A stretch of 64,000 bases of DNA from Gordius sp. MW1 (Eukaryota > Nematomorpha > Gordioida > Gordea > Gordiidae), in contig OZ038533.1 in assembly GCA_964036665.1 (NCBI GenBank), positions 18,224,575 to 18,288,574 on the forward strand, read 5' to 3'. The notes beneath the pieces were generated by a model. The model did no database searches. It was not told the origin of the DNA and saw only the letters and a program-made list of their open reading frames with translations. Within the stretch, counting starts at the first letter, position 1. Each line of letters opens with the position of its first letter. Shown here one piece after another: positions 11,601 through 22,656 of the stretch. The position numbers and the translations under genes were made by a program.

Positions 11601-13150
11601 CAAGTTGCCCAAAGAAAAACATTAATATAGGTAATAATAAGTCGGACACAAAAACAATAATAAAATTTGGGCTCGGGTTAGGTCGAAAAAAGGAAAGCCA
11701 ATCAGCGGTCATTAGCTAGTGTTTTTGCGAGAGCAAAATAAAGGTCTTTAACAGAAGCATAAGTCCACAGCCATTAAAAACTCATAAAAGTTTCCAGGGC
11801 AATTATTGAAAAATTACAAGTTGGACAGGACGGACGGCCGGACAACAGACGGACGAACAACCAAAAGCGAGGTCATAAATTGCATTGCAACTAATAATCT
11901 TACATAATATTAAAATAATTCACTCAATATTGCTAGAGGGTATAAATGGGAAGGCAAGGATGAGCAGCTGCCCCCCCCCCCAAATCCTAAAATTTTTGAT
12001 CTAAAAAACATTTTTTGCCCTACCTAAACCGCCCCCTCTTAAATTGGCTACGTTCATGCCCGTGTATAAATATTTTTAACATTTATAATGCGGGTTGAAA
12101 TATTGCTGAATTAACGAACTAAGATGGAAATAAAATCTAACTAACCTTGTAAACTTAATATACATAAAATATTATAAATTAATAACAAAAAATTATTTTT
12201 TTTCTTATATATAATTTTCACATTTTTTTGTTTTAATCGACGTATCTATCGTCCCTTCTTTCGATATGGCCATAAACACCTTCTTATATACTAAATCTAA
12301 TTGATTTTATAACAGGCTTTTAACGGGCCTTAAGTATCTTTATGGCCGCCTGAGACCGTTAAGTTATATTACGGGCCCTCCAGGCCCGGCCCGTTGTTTT
12401 ATTTTTAAGCAGAAGCCCGTCCAAGCCCGGCCCGCGGGCCGGGCCGTGCAGGTCTCTAACTACTACGTTAATTACTATAATTAAAATAATTGATTACATT
12501 TTAATTTTATCCTTATTTCAGCAAACGTGACAGCCACAGGTATAACAACGTTTTAATCGACATGGCTCATCAATTGCTGTCATTTTTAGTAGCTCCTCAT
12601 AATGCCGAAGGTGATTTGATAACGAATATATATATTAAAACATGACATGGTCAATAATCGACTAAACAGAGCATTTTTATAAAATGTTGAGTAAAAAGAA
12701 CATTTTAGTATAGCAATTACATTTGGTGACCTTTTTCAGTTCCACTAACATGTAAATCAATCGAACTTTTGTAAGAACGGATAGATCTTAATTAGACAAC
12801 AATATTTATAATTTAAGAAGCAGAGATGTTTATATTATAAATACTAACTTTTTGTCCACTTTAAGTATGTATTTGCTTAGTCTGTGCCTCTATAATATTG
12901 GTTTACATATATAACTTATTAAAATCTTTTTTAGTGCAAAGCGATGGAGTCACCACTAGTGCAGGTTAACAGCCTAATGTAATGCATATGTCTCTGGCTT
13001 AAATTAAATTTCCTCTTCTTCTGTTTTTATGTTTTGCGTTATAAAACCTTTTTCAATATTCTTCATTTAATATTATTAAAAATAAATTTATTTTATTTTG
13101 TTTAACTAGCGCCCACAAACCAAACAGAAGATGCTCTAACGACCGTTTAA
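8649..13150 (+). CDS. Secreted microexon protein, gene 1 (22 exons, 201 aa)
   Basis: I do not recognise a family. Predicted exons: 8649-8703, 8755-8766, 8844-8873, 9018-9038, 9364-9381, 9499-9516, 9607-9621, 9884-9943, 10030-10047, 10110-10121, 10226-10240, 10319-10342, 10425-10472, 10560-10574, 10672-10716, 10842-10859, 11006-11065, 12532-12549, 12600-12620, 12740-12751, 12935-12964, 13110-13150 (TAA). Each internal exon has an AG acceptor and GT donor, a length of 12-60 nt divisible by 3, and phase 1 on both sides; the total is 606 nt. Exon 1 encodes an 18-residue signal peptide (MKLFSIILSTLFLATVLS). The mature chain is acidic and rich in Thr, Ala, Asp, Glu, Asn and Pro, with about seven N-X-S/T sequons (NVT, NAS, NDT, NAT, NDT, NVT, NQT) and one cysteine. 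I infer secretion and glycosylation. Exon symmetry lets any exon be skipped in frame. Weak points: exon 11006-11065 ends inside a hAT insertion, and 9442-9498 is a damaged further exon. The organisation recalls schistosome MEGs and aphid bicycle genes, but the bicycle cysteine motif is absent. Confidence 0.8.
11043..12458. mobile_element. GC-rich-ended hAT element inserted in an exon of gene 1
   Basis: The element starts CAGAGAGCAACGGGCC and ends, in reverse complement, TAGAGACCTGCACGGCCC. It is flanked by the perfect 8-bp duplication ACTACTAC (11035-11042 and 12459-12466). It is 1416 bp, with GGCCCGGCCC subterminal runs, a poly-C tract near 11983 and an ACGG cassette near 11830. No transposase frame remains. 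The same family, truncated, is at about 25700-27056 (shared motif CCCGATCAGA...GAGATCTTCTATC). Confidence 0.9.
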
Positions 13151-13359
13151 GAAGACTAAAAAGAGTGCCTATATTGAATAACTGATTAACCTTTTATAGT
13201 TTCTTTATTATAACAAACTTTTATCACTCTTATTTATTTAAATATAATATAAATCTGAAATGTATATTCTTTAAAAACCTGTTTAGGCGGCTTGGAAGTT
13301 TTCAGAATTCAACCATATAAATTCATTTTTTCCAAACTACTTTTTCTATTAACATTTCA

Positions 13360-13365
13360 AATAAA
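13360..13365 (+). promoter_or_regulatory. Candidate polyadenylation signal of gene 1
   Basis: AATAAA lies about 210 bp after the TAA stop of the microexon gene. Other A/T-rich matches occur nearby (13515), so the choice is tentative. Confidence 0.35.
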
Positions 13366-13923
13366 CACCCCAAGTCAATATATTAGCCAATTCATTAATT
13401 AATAATTTTTTACAATTAACAACATTTACATTTACATTCATGTATATGTCTTTATAATACAAACCTTGTTCTGTCATCATCTCTTTATAAATATATTTCC
13501 GCATATTTTTGATAAATAAATCAATTCTAAAAACTTTGTGTAAGAAAGATTAAACATAAGTGATAATGTAAAAGATTAATATTATTGATTTGGTTATTAT
13601 TATTAGATTTTATGATTTTTCATTATTATTAAATGGGATTTCAATCTTACCTTAAATCTCCGTTTAGTATTCATTTATCCTTTATTTAAATATACGATGC
13701 CCAAGAATTGGCGAATAATATAATACTTGAAAGATCTTATTTATTATAAGAGCAAAGAAAATATATCATGTGATGTATATCTACGCGTAAATAATGATGG
13801 GAATACTCGCTGTGTATCATGTGATGTATTTCTACACGTAAATAAATCGCGTAGAGAACGATGGGGGACGCGTATACGTCAAGATGCGTATGCATTAAAA
13901 TGCGTATACCTTAAGATGCGTAT
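13366..13923. other. Non-coding with short local repeats
   Basis: A block containing ATCATGTGATGTAT and CTAC(G/A)CGTAAATAA occurs twice (about 13768-13800 and 13817-13845). Three near-copies of AAGATGCGTATG / AAAATGCGTATAC follow at 13880-13923. The open frame at 13727-13942 simply reads through these repeats and is not supported as a gene. Confidence 0.55.
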
Positions 13924-14710
13924 CAGAGGTCAGATTTGTTAGGAATTTTCTGCCCGAACCCGGCCCGGTTCAATTCTCTAACCTCATTGCCCGCCCGAGC
14001 CCGATCGAACCCTTCTGGTGTCCGCCCGAGCCCGCCCGAAACATTAATACTGCCCGAAATGCCCGGCCCGAAATATTAAATTTGCCTGTTAGGCCCGAAA
14101 TTTTAAGACCTCAAATTCTTTCAATATTTAAAGGTCGAATGATTTTTTCAAATGAAACTTTTGTACTTTAATTTTAATCCTAATTGGTCAAAAAACGTAG
14201 TATTTGGTCTTTCTAAAATATTTGAGCTTAGCGATAGCGATGAGTGATAAGGGAATAATAAAGGCGAATTAAAGAAGCCTTGTTAAATCATTTGTTAAAA
14301 AATTAAATGATATTAGAATGAAATTTAACACTTTCAGGCGTTGTATCAATTTGGGCGTGACGATTTTGTACTATGTATAGAGCAATGAAAGGGCTGCATA
14401 TATAAATATTTTGATCCTTTACATAACCTAGCTAGGGACTTGATGGAAATAAAGGGGTTCTGGCAAAAATTGTAAAAATAACTTGGGGACGGGTGGCGAT
14501 TTTTTAGCATTTTTATATGCAATTTAATGAAAAGTAACAAAAAAATACACTATCTAAAAAATCTCATTAAGCCCGAATTCCCGAATCTATCTTCTTCGTG
14601 CCCGCCCGAGCCCGCCCGAAAATAAAAATTTAGGATAGTTGTCCGCCCCGGCCCGTGGGCCGGGCCGGGCCTGTTCGGGCAGCGGGCCGGGCCGGGCAAT
14701 CTGATCTCTG
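13924..14710. mobile_element. GC-rich-ended hAT MITE (787 bp)
   Basis: The ends CAGAGGTCAGAT and, in reverse complement, CAGAGATCAGAT are flanked by the perfect 8-bp duplication ATGCGTAT (13916-13923 and 14711-14718). Subterminal CCCGCCCGAGCCCG and GGGCCGGGCC blocks enclose an AT-rich middle. It has no coding capacity; the minus-strand frame at 14346-14540 lies in it without recognisable content. Confidence 0.9.
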
Positions 14711-14718
14711 ATGCGTAT

Positions 14719-15863
14719 ACAGACACTAATAAATAAGCGAAAGAGATGATGGGGGGGGGGGGGGGGAGAAGGATAACACGCACGTAACTAAATCTATATC
14801 GAAATTAGTACACAGATGTTACACGGGGTTTGTGTGTGTGTGAGTTCACAGAATCAATGCCCCGTACGCTCCTTCAAGCATAATTGCCTTGCCAGCGCAG
14901 CTGGTCTTACTATGCGTAATTAACCGTGGAGATAGATGAGGGTGGGGTAAGGAAATACTCGTGTAGTAAGCAACTACAACACTTTGTTAATCATAGAAAG
15001 CCTGAAAACGCGATAAATGCTCTTATTAATTTAATATAGTAAAGGTTGAGGCTTCATGCAAAATAAATTTTCTTAGGCCCAAGCCCTTCATTTCTATATT
15101 TTATTTTTCCGTGCCCGATCCAAGTTTGAATTTTTTTATTTTTGGTCCCAAAGTTATTTCAAACTCTCTTTTTAGTTGATTTGGATTTGCTTCAGACCGG
15201 GGGGGGGGGGGTGGGTGGGTGAGGTCTTAGGCGGCTTCAGTGTATTCAGCACGGGTCACCCCAGGTCGAGTCGGATTATAAGAAATAGATTTGCAGGACT
15301 CTCCATTGCTGTACTTTTGATCTGACTAAAATACCAACAAATTAATTTTATCAACAAGATTTAAAATTTTTTTCCTTATCCAACACAGGCAAAAGAGGGA
15401 TGAAGGATAATAGCTATGAAATTCCCTTTTTAAAAGTCAAAAAAATTTTCAAAAAAATATATTTAAGAATAGCTTTTATTTATTCCTTGTAAAGTATTCA
15501 AGATTTTTATTTAATACGCATATATAGTATTTAATTTATTGTCGGTATATAATAAGCCAAGGACAAGGACCCATATTATACCTTTCAGGGAGTCTATTGC
15601 CTTGCATACTGGTGGTATTACCTCTAAAGATTTTAAATTAAACGTATAGAAGCAATTGAAGTAGTTTAATTAACAGTATTCCCTGTTATAAATTGTGTCA
15701 CATAAGTTTTAATTGAAAATTGCCTCTGATCAAAACCGAGAGTTTTAAACAATAAATTCTAATGTCTGGGCTCACAATTTTATGACGGATGAGTTTTTCA
15801 ACTAGTATTTGGCTAGATAGGAACTTTTTGTCTGCCAGCTTCCTGAAAATTTGAAGTTAAAAA
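14719..15863. other. Non-coding with poly-G tracts and a degenerate hAT MITE
   Basis: Pure G runs occur at about 14751-14766 and 15199-15211. Between about 15048 and 15302 the ends (GAGGCTTCATGCAAAATAAA and GCAGGACTCTCC) resemble the MITE at 3064-3711, so this is probably a diverged copy. Its target duplication is not identifiable. The remainder shows nothing. Confidence 0.45.
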
Positions 15864-16838
15864 CGTATTCTCCAGGAATACGATATTGGCAGATAGGATT
15901 CAACAAAAAGGACACTTTTAAATTACACATACATAAATTATAAAATTAACGAACAAACAAAACACATTTAAATTATACACATATATTAATTATATGAAAA
16001 TTATATTGTTAACCAATGTTTAAACCCCCCCCCCCCGCGTTTCTTTGACTATTATTTGAGAGTCTGAGCGGCGCAAGAAAGAATAATTTTCAAAATGGCA
16101 GTTTACAATCTATATTAATTATAAGTTTTGTTGAGGCTGTTGCTCGATGAGTCACAGAGCTGGAAAAAAAATCCGTTAGCCATGACGTTCCCTTTTTATC
16201 GCTGATTTACATATATCAGTCGTGTGAGCAAAGACCAGAGTTGGTATTCGATGCCAGATGTTTGAAATTTATAATGTTAATAACGCCGCCTTGATTAGAT
16301 AAAAGAAAGTTGCACTCAACAACACTGAACTCTTAGAACTCTATCGGAAGTACATTAAGTCTAAGACTTTTCAACAAAAGGGAAAGGTGTTGTATACTGG
16401 AGTATACACGTCTTTTCATACACGTCTTTTTATTTAATTTTCCTTACGTGTGTGATACTTTACCCCCCCCCCCCCCCACACGCGCTTATATGTATTTGTT
16501 ATTTCTTCCTCATTGATCAACTTGACGCATCATTGAACTTGATAACGCGTTTCGATTCATTATTATAATTAATATAGTTTTTCCGTCTTAGGTTGAATAA
16601 AATATGTACTAAAGTCGATAAAAGTACTTTATATTGAGGCGGTGGAGACGTGTAATCTTGTTGTCCACCGCCGGGGCATCACCCAATTTATTTTGTAAAT
16701 TTTAATTGCCTTATGATCGCCAATAATATTCCCCTATCCCCAATAATATTCCCCTATCCTTCCTCGATAATTACATCTGATGATTCCCCTTCATTCAATC
16801 CTCTTTTTAGTATTTAAATCGTATTCTCCAGGAATACG
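15864..16838. repeat. Segment bounded by two identical palindromes
   Basis: CGTATTCTCCAGGAATACG occurs at 15864-15882 and 16820-16838. A related palindrome, TGTATACTGGAGTATACA, lies between them at 16391-16408 and is followed by two ACACGTCTTTT(C/T) units. Two 20-bp units of CAATAATATTCCCCTATCC lie at about 16721-16760. Runs of C occur at 16025 and 16465. No gene is visible. The segment may be an element, but its ends cannot be fixed. Confidence 0.45.
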
Positions 16839-17506
16839 ATAGTTAATACCTGGCTTATCATTATGTAAGTATCTAGTTCCGTTGCTTGTTTTAATGAGGC
16901 AATTAGTTCCGGCATCAGACTTAAAACTAGTTCTTTTAACAACTAACTATAATTCATGTTTGTAGATAAATTTAAAAATTTACAAATTGCAACTCTTCAA
17001 AATCTTGGACTTAACGATAGTGTATAAACATGTAGATGATCGTTAATCAAGAATAATTTAGATTTGTGTATTTCTATTTATAATTTATATATTTGACGGA
17101 AAGAGATTCAAGAAAGACAAAAATATTAACAAAACGTTTTAAATTTGTGTACATGTTTAAAGGTGTACAATTCCTCCTATTAATTAAAATTATTATTTTT
17201 ATTTATTTCTACAACATATATTATTTTGAATATCGGTGTATCTGCAGGAGAGAGTAGCATCCTACCATGTCAACAAGTGAGAGTAATTCGTATTTAGACA
17301 TTGCAAAAATTTTTGCTTAATTCTGGCAAAAATGAAACGTCTTTGAATTTAATATTGCAGCTTTATATATAAACATTTTTGTATGAGCCAATAACATTTA
17401 TTAAGGTAATTATTTTAAAACTAAAATATTTTATAATAAATTTTACATCCAAAATTATATTTGAAATTTTCAAAACATTTTAATTTATGCTATTTGCTGT
17501 GTTATA
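16839..17506. other. AT-rich non-coding sequence
   Basis: No frame, repeat or motif of note was found in this stretch. Confidence 0.55.
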
Positions 17507-18914
17507 TTGATATGTAGAATCGTAATTGATTTAATTGTAGCCAACGGTGTTTTAGAGCGTAAATCAGGTATCCAAAGATTAGTTGAAAAAATATCGCACG
17601 AATGCGACCTAACACTAAATACTTGGGACTTGGACGATGCCACCCTTTGTGGTCATCCTCGCGAAGTTTTTAAAGCTATCAAAATTATACATTTCGAACC
17701 AATTTTAAAACTAAAACTCAACGAGAGCAAACGTGAGATCTTTCAACCCCCTGACTACTCGTTATATCCCAACAATACCCCTTTTTTAGCAATCCTGAAA
17801 GACGCTATGTGCCATCTTGAATCGCCTATAGGCGGTTGAGTTTTCGTAACTTATTTAAAGAAAAATCTCTCTATTTTAAACTCAAAATTAGATCTCTTAA
17901 AGTGTCTGCCTTCACACCACGCTTTTTATATAATGAAAAACTATTTTAATATTTCAAAAATTCAGCACTGTTTTCGCTTTTCAAGTGCTTTTTTACACTC
18001 GGAAATTTTAAACCTCTTCTAACAGAATATTAAATCTATTTTGCAATTTATTTTAAATATAAAATTCAATACTCATAGCTGGTTACAAGCTTCCCTACCA
18101 ACCAAATCAGGTGGTTTAGGGAATCGCTCACCTGCCTAAATATCTCTAGTCTCATTTATTTCATCTTACAAATCCGTACAAGATACCATTTTTAAGTTGT
18201 ATCCGGTTAAAGAAGACCCGCTTTTACCCATTGATTTAGTTATTTGGGAAAACAATACCAATCCCGGAACACTTTTGCCAAAAACCTCACGACAAAGAGA
18301 TTGGGATGCCGGACTTGTGTTGCGCTCGGTTGATTATCTAATTTCGAGTAGCGATGCAAGTCAGTGTTCTAATTTAAGGTCGTTTTTGTTTGATGGCTTA
18401 GGTCACGAATGGCTAGATGTCTACACAAGCTGTCTCTCGGGGATGATGCTGGAGGACTCGGAACTTTCGTACTCCATAGCCCTCAGGCTATGGGTGAAAT
18501 TTTCGAAGCTATTTATTTGCCGAAACTGCAGCATACTTGTAGACGAACAAGCCAGGCATCCCTTACATTGCCTGGCAACAAAATTCAAAATGTTAGACAT
18601 AATAAAGCCAATGTCCTAATTCAAAGTGCTCTGAAGAAGGCAAAGATCCCATCCATCTTGGAACCATCGGACCCCTCCTTGGAGGGACGTATGCGTCCTG
18701 ATGGATCTTCTTTAGTCCCATGGAGCAATGGTCTTATTTTAAATGGGACTTCACATGTATTGATCTATTTGCCCCCTCTAACAACAACAATGATTCTTTA
18801 GCTGTTGCAGAGGGGCGGAAAACAAATAATACAAAGCCCTATTATCCTCACATTTTTATTCCATTGGTTGCTTCGTGTTCAGGCACATTTAGCAAACAGG
18901 CCTTAGCTTATTAA
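17507..18914 (+). pseudogene. Decayed non-LTR retrotransposon (RT end and nuclease-like C-terminus)
   Basis: The frame at 17507-17839 contains WDLDDATLCGHPREV and later LKLNESKREIF, resembling the W-(Y)-LDDG-T-L-G region and the following LN..KCE.F motif of non-LTR reverse transcriptases, with the key tyrosine and glycine changed. Frames at 18197-18619 and 18409-18914 read RQRDWDAGL, then SIALRLWVKF, then IPSILEPSD, then RPDGSSLVPW, the order found in the C-terminal part of such proteins. There the RPDG...PW...G...D segment looks like a PD-(D/E)XK nuclease core (inference). At least three frame changes separate the parts, so it is inactive. Confidence 0.6.
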
Positions 18915-20411
18915 AGAGGTAGGAAGACGTTCCCCGTCTAAACATTCGGTATCCTTTTTACTGAAACAAAGACTTGGTATTCTTATAACCAAGTACAATT
19001 TTAAATCGTTCGCGGATTCTTTGCCAATTTTGGAAGATCCCCTCTAAGATGCTATATCAGAATAGTTTAGATTTTATTGGCGCTTTGCCTTTTATATTCC
19101 ATGTATTTATATTATATTACTGTCAACGAATTTTTAACAAACAAAAAATTACCTATTTGTAGAATCGCCATTGAATTAATTGTATACAAATAGCCAATGG
19201 TGTTTTAAAGCGTTAATTTAATTACCTTAAATGATTATTTAAATTAACTTTTTTACTTTACTATATAAACTACACCATGCTCTTACAAACCACTAACTCT
19301 TTTCTTTTCCCTCACTTTATTATTTACTTTTATAAAAAGTACCCCTTATATCTAAAAAAAACAAATGTGTTATAATATAAATATCTAAACATAAGCTTGC
19401 CACTTTTCCTATATGTAAAGTAAATATTCTTAATATTTCTTTTATATATCATTAATTATAAGTATTTTAAAAGAGAAAGTTTTACTCGATTGTACAGTCA
19501 AAAGTTTATTCTTTTATACCTAGAGAGTGTAACTTAATGTAGCGCTTCTGCAAATCTTGAATAAATAATATACCAAAAAAAATTTATGTGAATATTCCTC
19601 AACTTCGCTCTTATAAAATTTCCAATAGCTGTTTGTGACACTAACGTGGCTAGCTTCTTTTATTATTTGGAGGAGAGGTGACGGTCGGCTACCCAAGCCT
19701 GATAACCGTGTTGACGATGTGATATAGTATTTTGGAAACAAAGTTCTGAAAGCGGGATTTACACCCCGCGAGCTCTTGTTTAAAGACAAGCTTCTACCAA
19801 CAACGCCGCCACCCCTATTCGCTCTGATAATAAATCAAAGTAACAGAAAATTTTATAGTGGGCGGATGATTTGCAAAAATAAGGCTTGAGCACGGCAATA
19901 AGAAAGAAAAGATGAACTAGCAAATCTATTATCATCGGGATGTCTTGGATAAAATCGTAAGATCATGTAAACGTATAATTTAGCATTTGGATGAAATCTT
20001 AAAATGGTGAGCAAATCATAATTATTAAAATGCCAACATCTTGATAGCTCATGACATCATATTAAGGGTACATTTTAACTACCATATATTATAATCAGGT
20101 ATTTGATAAAATGGGAGGAAATTTGAGGTATGTATAATAACTTTGGCATAAATGTAAATTGTTTAATGGAAGAATCATTAATCAGGCAACATAACTGTAG
20201 AGAGGTAATTGGAGTGCGAAGTGCCTCAGGGGATATGTTATTTACCGATGTGTTGTCAATCAAATTATCGTTAATTGGTTATATGCGGAATGTATTATAT
20301 ACGTTGGATATACACGTTTTTACTCACTTTCTAATTGTATCGCTTCGAAACCTGTCTGTAGTAAATAAAGATCCCCAACTCTAATAGTGGCCACGTAAAG
20401 GATAAGCTTAC
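18915..20411. other. Mostly non-coding; weak tRNA-like repeat
   Basis: At about 19745-19810 the minus strand reads GGTAGAAGC and further on GCGGGGTGTAAATCCCGC, which could be box A and a T-arm of a SINE-like repeat; the fit is poor. The overlapping short frames at 20075-20384 have no recognisable content and may be leader sequence of Gypsy C. No LTR could be identified. Confidence 0.4.
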
Positions 20412-20417
20412 GCGGGT

Positions 20418-21000
20418 ATGCAGAAATATAAAACAACGGCTAACAGCGACGCTTTTATAACACAATTTGAGCTATTCCTAAGGAGCAATAAGACGGAGAC
20501 AGATGAGCAAAAAGCAGCTCTATTATTAACCAGCCTTGATGGGGAGGCATTCCAATTAATACTAGAGGATTATAGACCGCAAGAGTTGACAGGAATTACA
20601 TATGAAGAAGCTAAAAATCGGTTAAAAAAATTATTCCAAAGGAATTCATGCGCGAGGGCAAAGAGGTATGAATTCTCAAAGGTCCGACAAGGCCAGGGGA
20701 CGATAGACACGTACGCTAATAGACTCAAGGCCGGAGCAGCTGCAACTTCGGAAACGAAGAATTGCAGAACAGAATCGTCGACCAATTCATTATAGGATTG
20801 CGCGATAGAAGCTTACAGGCGAGACTGTTGGCAGAAAATGACATCAAATGGGACCGCCTACGCCAGCTGGCGTTAACGGCCGAGACGATACACGGGAGGG
20901 CTAAGCACTTTGCAAGACGGATCCGAAGAGGCGTGAAGCGCAGTGGCGGGACGAGAAGCGTGGCCTGGGCCGGTCCGAATTCCCAGGTTAAAACATGCTT
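20418..21000 (+). pseudogene. Gypsy C gag (broken)
   Basis: The first frame (20418-20795) contains SDAFITQFELFLRSN, KAALLLTSLDGEAFQLI and YEEAKNRLKKLF, typical of the capsid-like region of Ty3/Gypsy Gag. A frameshift near 20750 moves the reading to the frame beginning LQNRIVDQFIIGLRDR (20762 on), which ends in an arginine-rich nucleic-acid-binding stretch. No zinc knuckle is seen. It is non-functional. Confidence 0.75.
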
Positions 21001-21180
21001 TAGATGTGTTAACTGTAGATATATATATTAATAATGAATTATTCCAATGCATCTTCGATACCGGCGCCACGGTATCGATAATACCGGCGCGAAGATGGGC
21101 GAAGGAGATCCCACGCAACAAAGAGCCCGTCCCGACGGTGTACGCGTACGGCCACGAGGAAATAAAGATCGTAGCTTAGG
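20980..21180 (+). pseudogene. Gypsy C aspartic protease (truncated)
   Basis: The frame contains VDIYINNELFQCIFDTGATVSI, with the catalytic D-T-G of a retropepsin. It ends in a TAG at 21177, where the second half of the protease fold should continue. The upstream gag tail is in a different frame. Confidence 0.75.
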
Positions 21181-21390
21181 TGCACGGTGATGTCCGAATG
21201 GGGGACATAAAAAAACAGCTGTCGTTATTGATAGCAGACGTAGTTGGGCCGCCGTTGTGTGGGATCGATTGGATCTAAGAATTTGAGCCCGAAATTTGGC
21301 GACGAATTCGTTGGAACTCCAGAGCTGCGGCGGAACGGTTCGCGATAAATTACGTAAAAAGACCGAAATTCCAAGTCCGCGATACGGCAC

Positions 21391-22656
21391 ATGATGAAGC
21401 AATGGGAGGGCCAGCTAAACGAATTTTCAAAAGCATTCAAGGGAATAACGGTGGAAGTACCGTTAAAAGAGGGAATAGATCCCGTATTTATACCCGCACA
21501 AAGGGTGCCGATGGCGTGGAAGAAAGAAGTAGAAGAAGAGCTGGACAAATGGGTCAGAGACGGGGTGATAGAGCCGATCGATTTCTCAAGATGTGCCAGT
21601 CCAGTGGTACCCGTAAAGAAAAGCAATGGGACTCTTCGATTATGTTTGATTACCGGTTTACTATAAACAAATACGCTCAAGGATTGTTGTACCCCTTACC
21701 AAAAATCGACAATTTGTTAAATAAACTCGATAACGCGTGTTGTTTTACTAAGCTGGACCTAACGAAAGCGTACTTACAACTCGAATTAGGTCCAGAAACG
21801 AGCCAACGATTGACTATGTCCACGCACAAGAGCATTTAAAGTTAACCGAATGCCTTTTGGCTTAAATTGCGCCGCGGCGATTTTCCAAAAAACAATGGAT
21901 CAGATTTTAGGAGGCATGGAGGGGGTAGCGGTATAAGATGATATACTAATCGCGGGGGAAACGGAAGAAATTCACAACAAGCGGTTACTCAAAGTACTAG
22001 AAACGTTACAAAAATGGGGTTTCGTGCCAAACATTTCCAAGAGCATCTTGTGGGCGAAGGAAGTAACATTTTTGGGATACGTGATAAGTAACAAGGGAAT
22101 TCAAATCAACGACAATAAAGCCGAACTGGTCAAGCAGTGGAAAAATTTAACAAATAAAAATGAAATAAAATCGTTCCTGGGGTTAACAGCATATTTTTCA
22201 AAGTTTATTAAGGACTACGCCAAAATCGTGCACCCGATTCAGAAACTCACGAAAAAAAACGTGTTGTACCACTGGGGTGGAGAACAACAAAACGCATTCG
22301 AAGCCATCAAGTCCGCGCTTACTAAAGTTCCCGTACTGACATACTTTAATGGAGATTGGGAGACTGGCCTGGTCGTAGACGCCTCTGGTACAGGGTTAGG
22401 GGCCATCTTACAGCAACGAGCACCAGGGGAGAATTGGAGAGTGGTGGCCTATGCTTCAAGAGCGTTAAACGACAGCGAAAGCCGGTATTCGACGATCGAA
22501 CGAGAGGCCCTTGCGGTGGTTTATGGACAAAAAAAGTTCAATGAATATATACAAAGACGAAGCGTTACAATCATGACGGATCATAGACCCCTAGTATATA
22601 TATTCGATCAGAGCAAAAGGGGCAAGGAACAATGGTCACCACGTCTAACTAGGTGA
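21391..22656 (+). pseudogene. Gypsy C reverse transcriptase and RNase H (broken)
   Basis: RT motifs appear in pieces: RCASPVVPVKKSNGTLRLC (frame 1), then KLDLTKAYLQLEL (frame 3), then a stop at 21837. The catalytic region near 21930 reads V-stop-DDIL, so the YxDD tyrosine codon is now a stop. From 22024 a clean frame carries the RT thumb (FLGYVISNKGI, FLGLTAYFSKFI) and RNase H (VVDASGTGLGAIL, YSTIEREALAVVYG, TDHRPLVYIF) to a TGA at 22654. It is inactive. Confidence 0.85.

Noticed and set aside
12839..12890. An extra microexon between 12751 and 12935
   Set aside because: Possible acceptors (TTTAAG, GCTTAG) exist but no donor gives a length divisible by 3 in phase 1.
8649..13150. Assignment of the gene to the aphid bicycle family
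   Set aside because: The product lacks the paired C-Y-C motifs (its only cysteine is from a transposon end), and the introns are phase 1. Only the general microexon layout is similar.
14550..14783. Minus-strand frame with a poly-proline start
   Set aside because: The prolines come from a poly-G tract and the rest reads through GC-rich hAT MITE ends; it has no homology and is not conserved.
21028..21680. Minus-strand frames of 124 and 151 codons
   Set aside because: They are antisense to the Gypsy C protease and RT and carry no independent motif.
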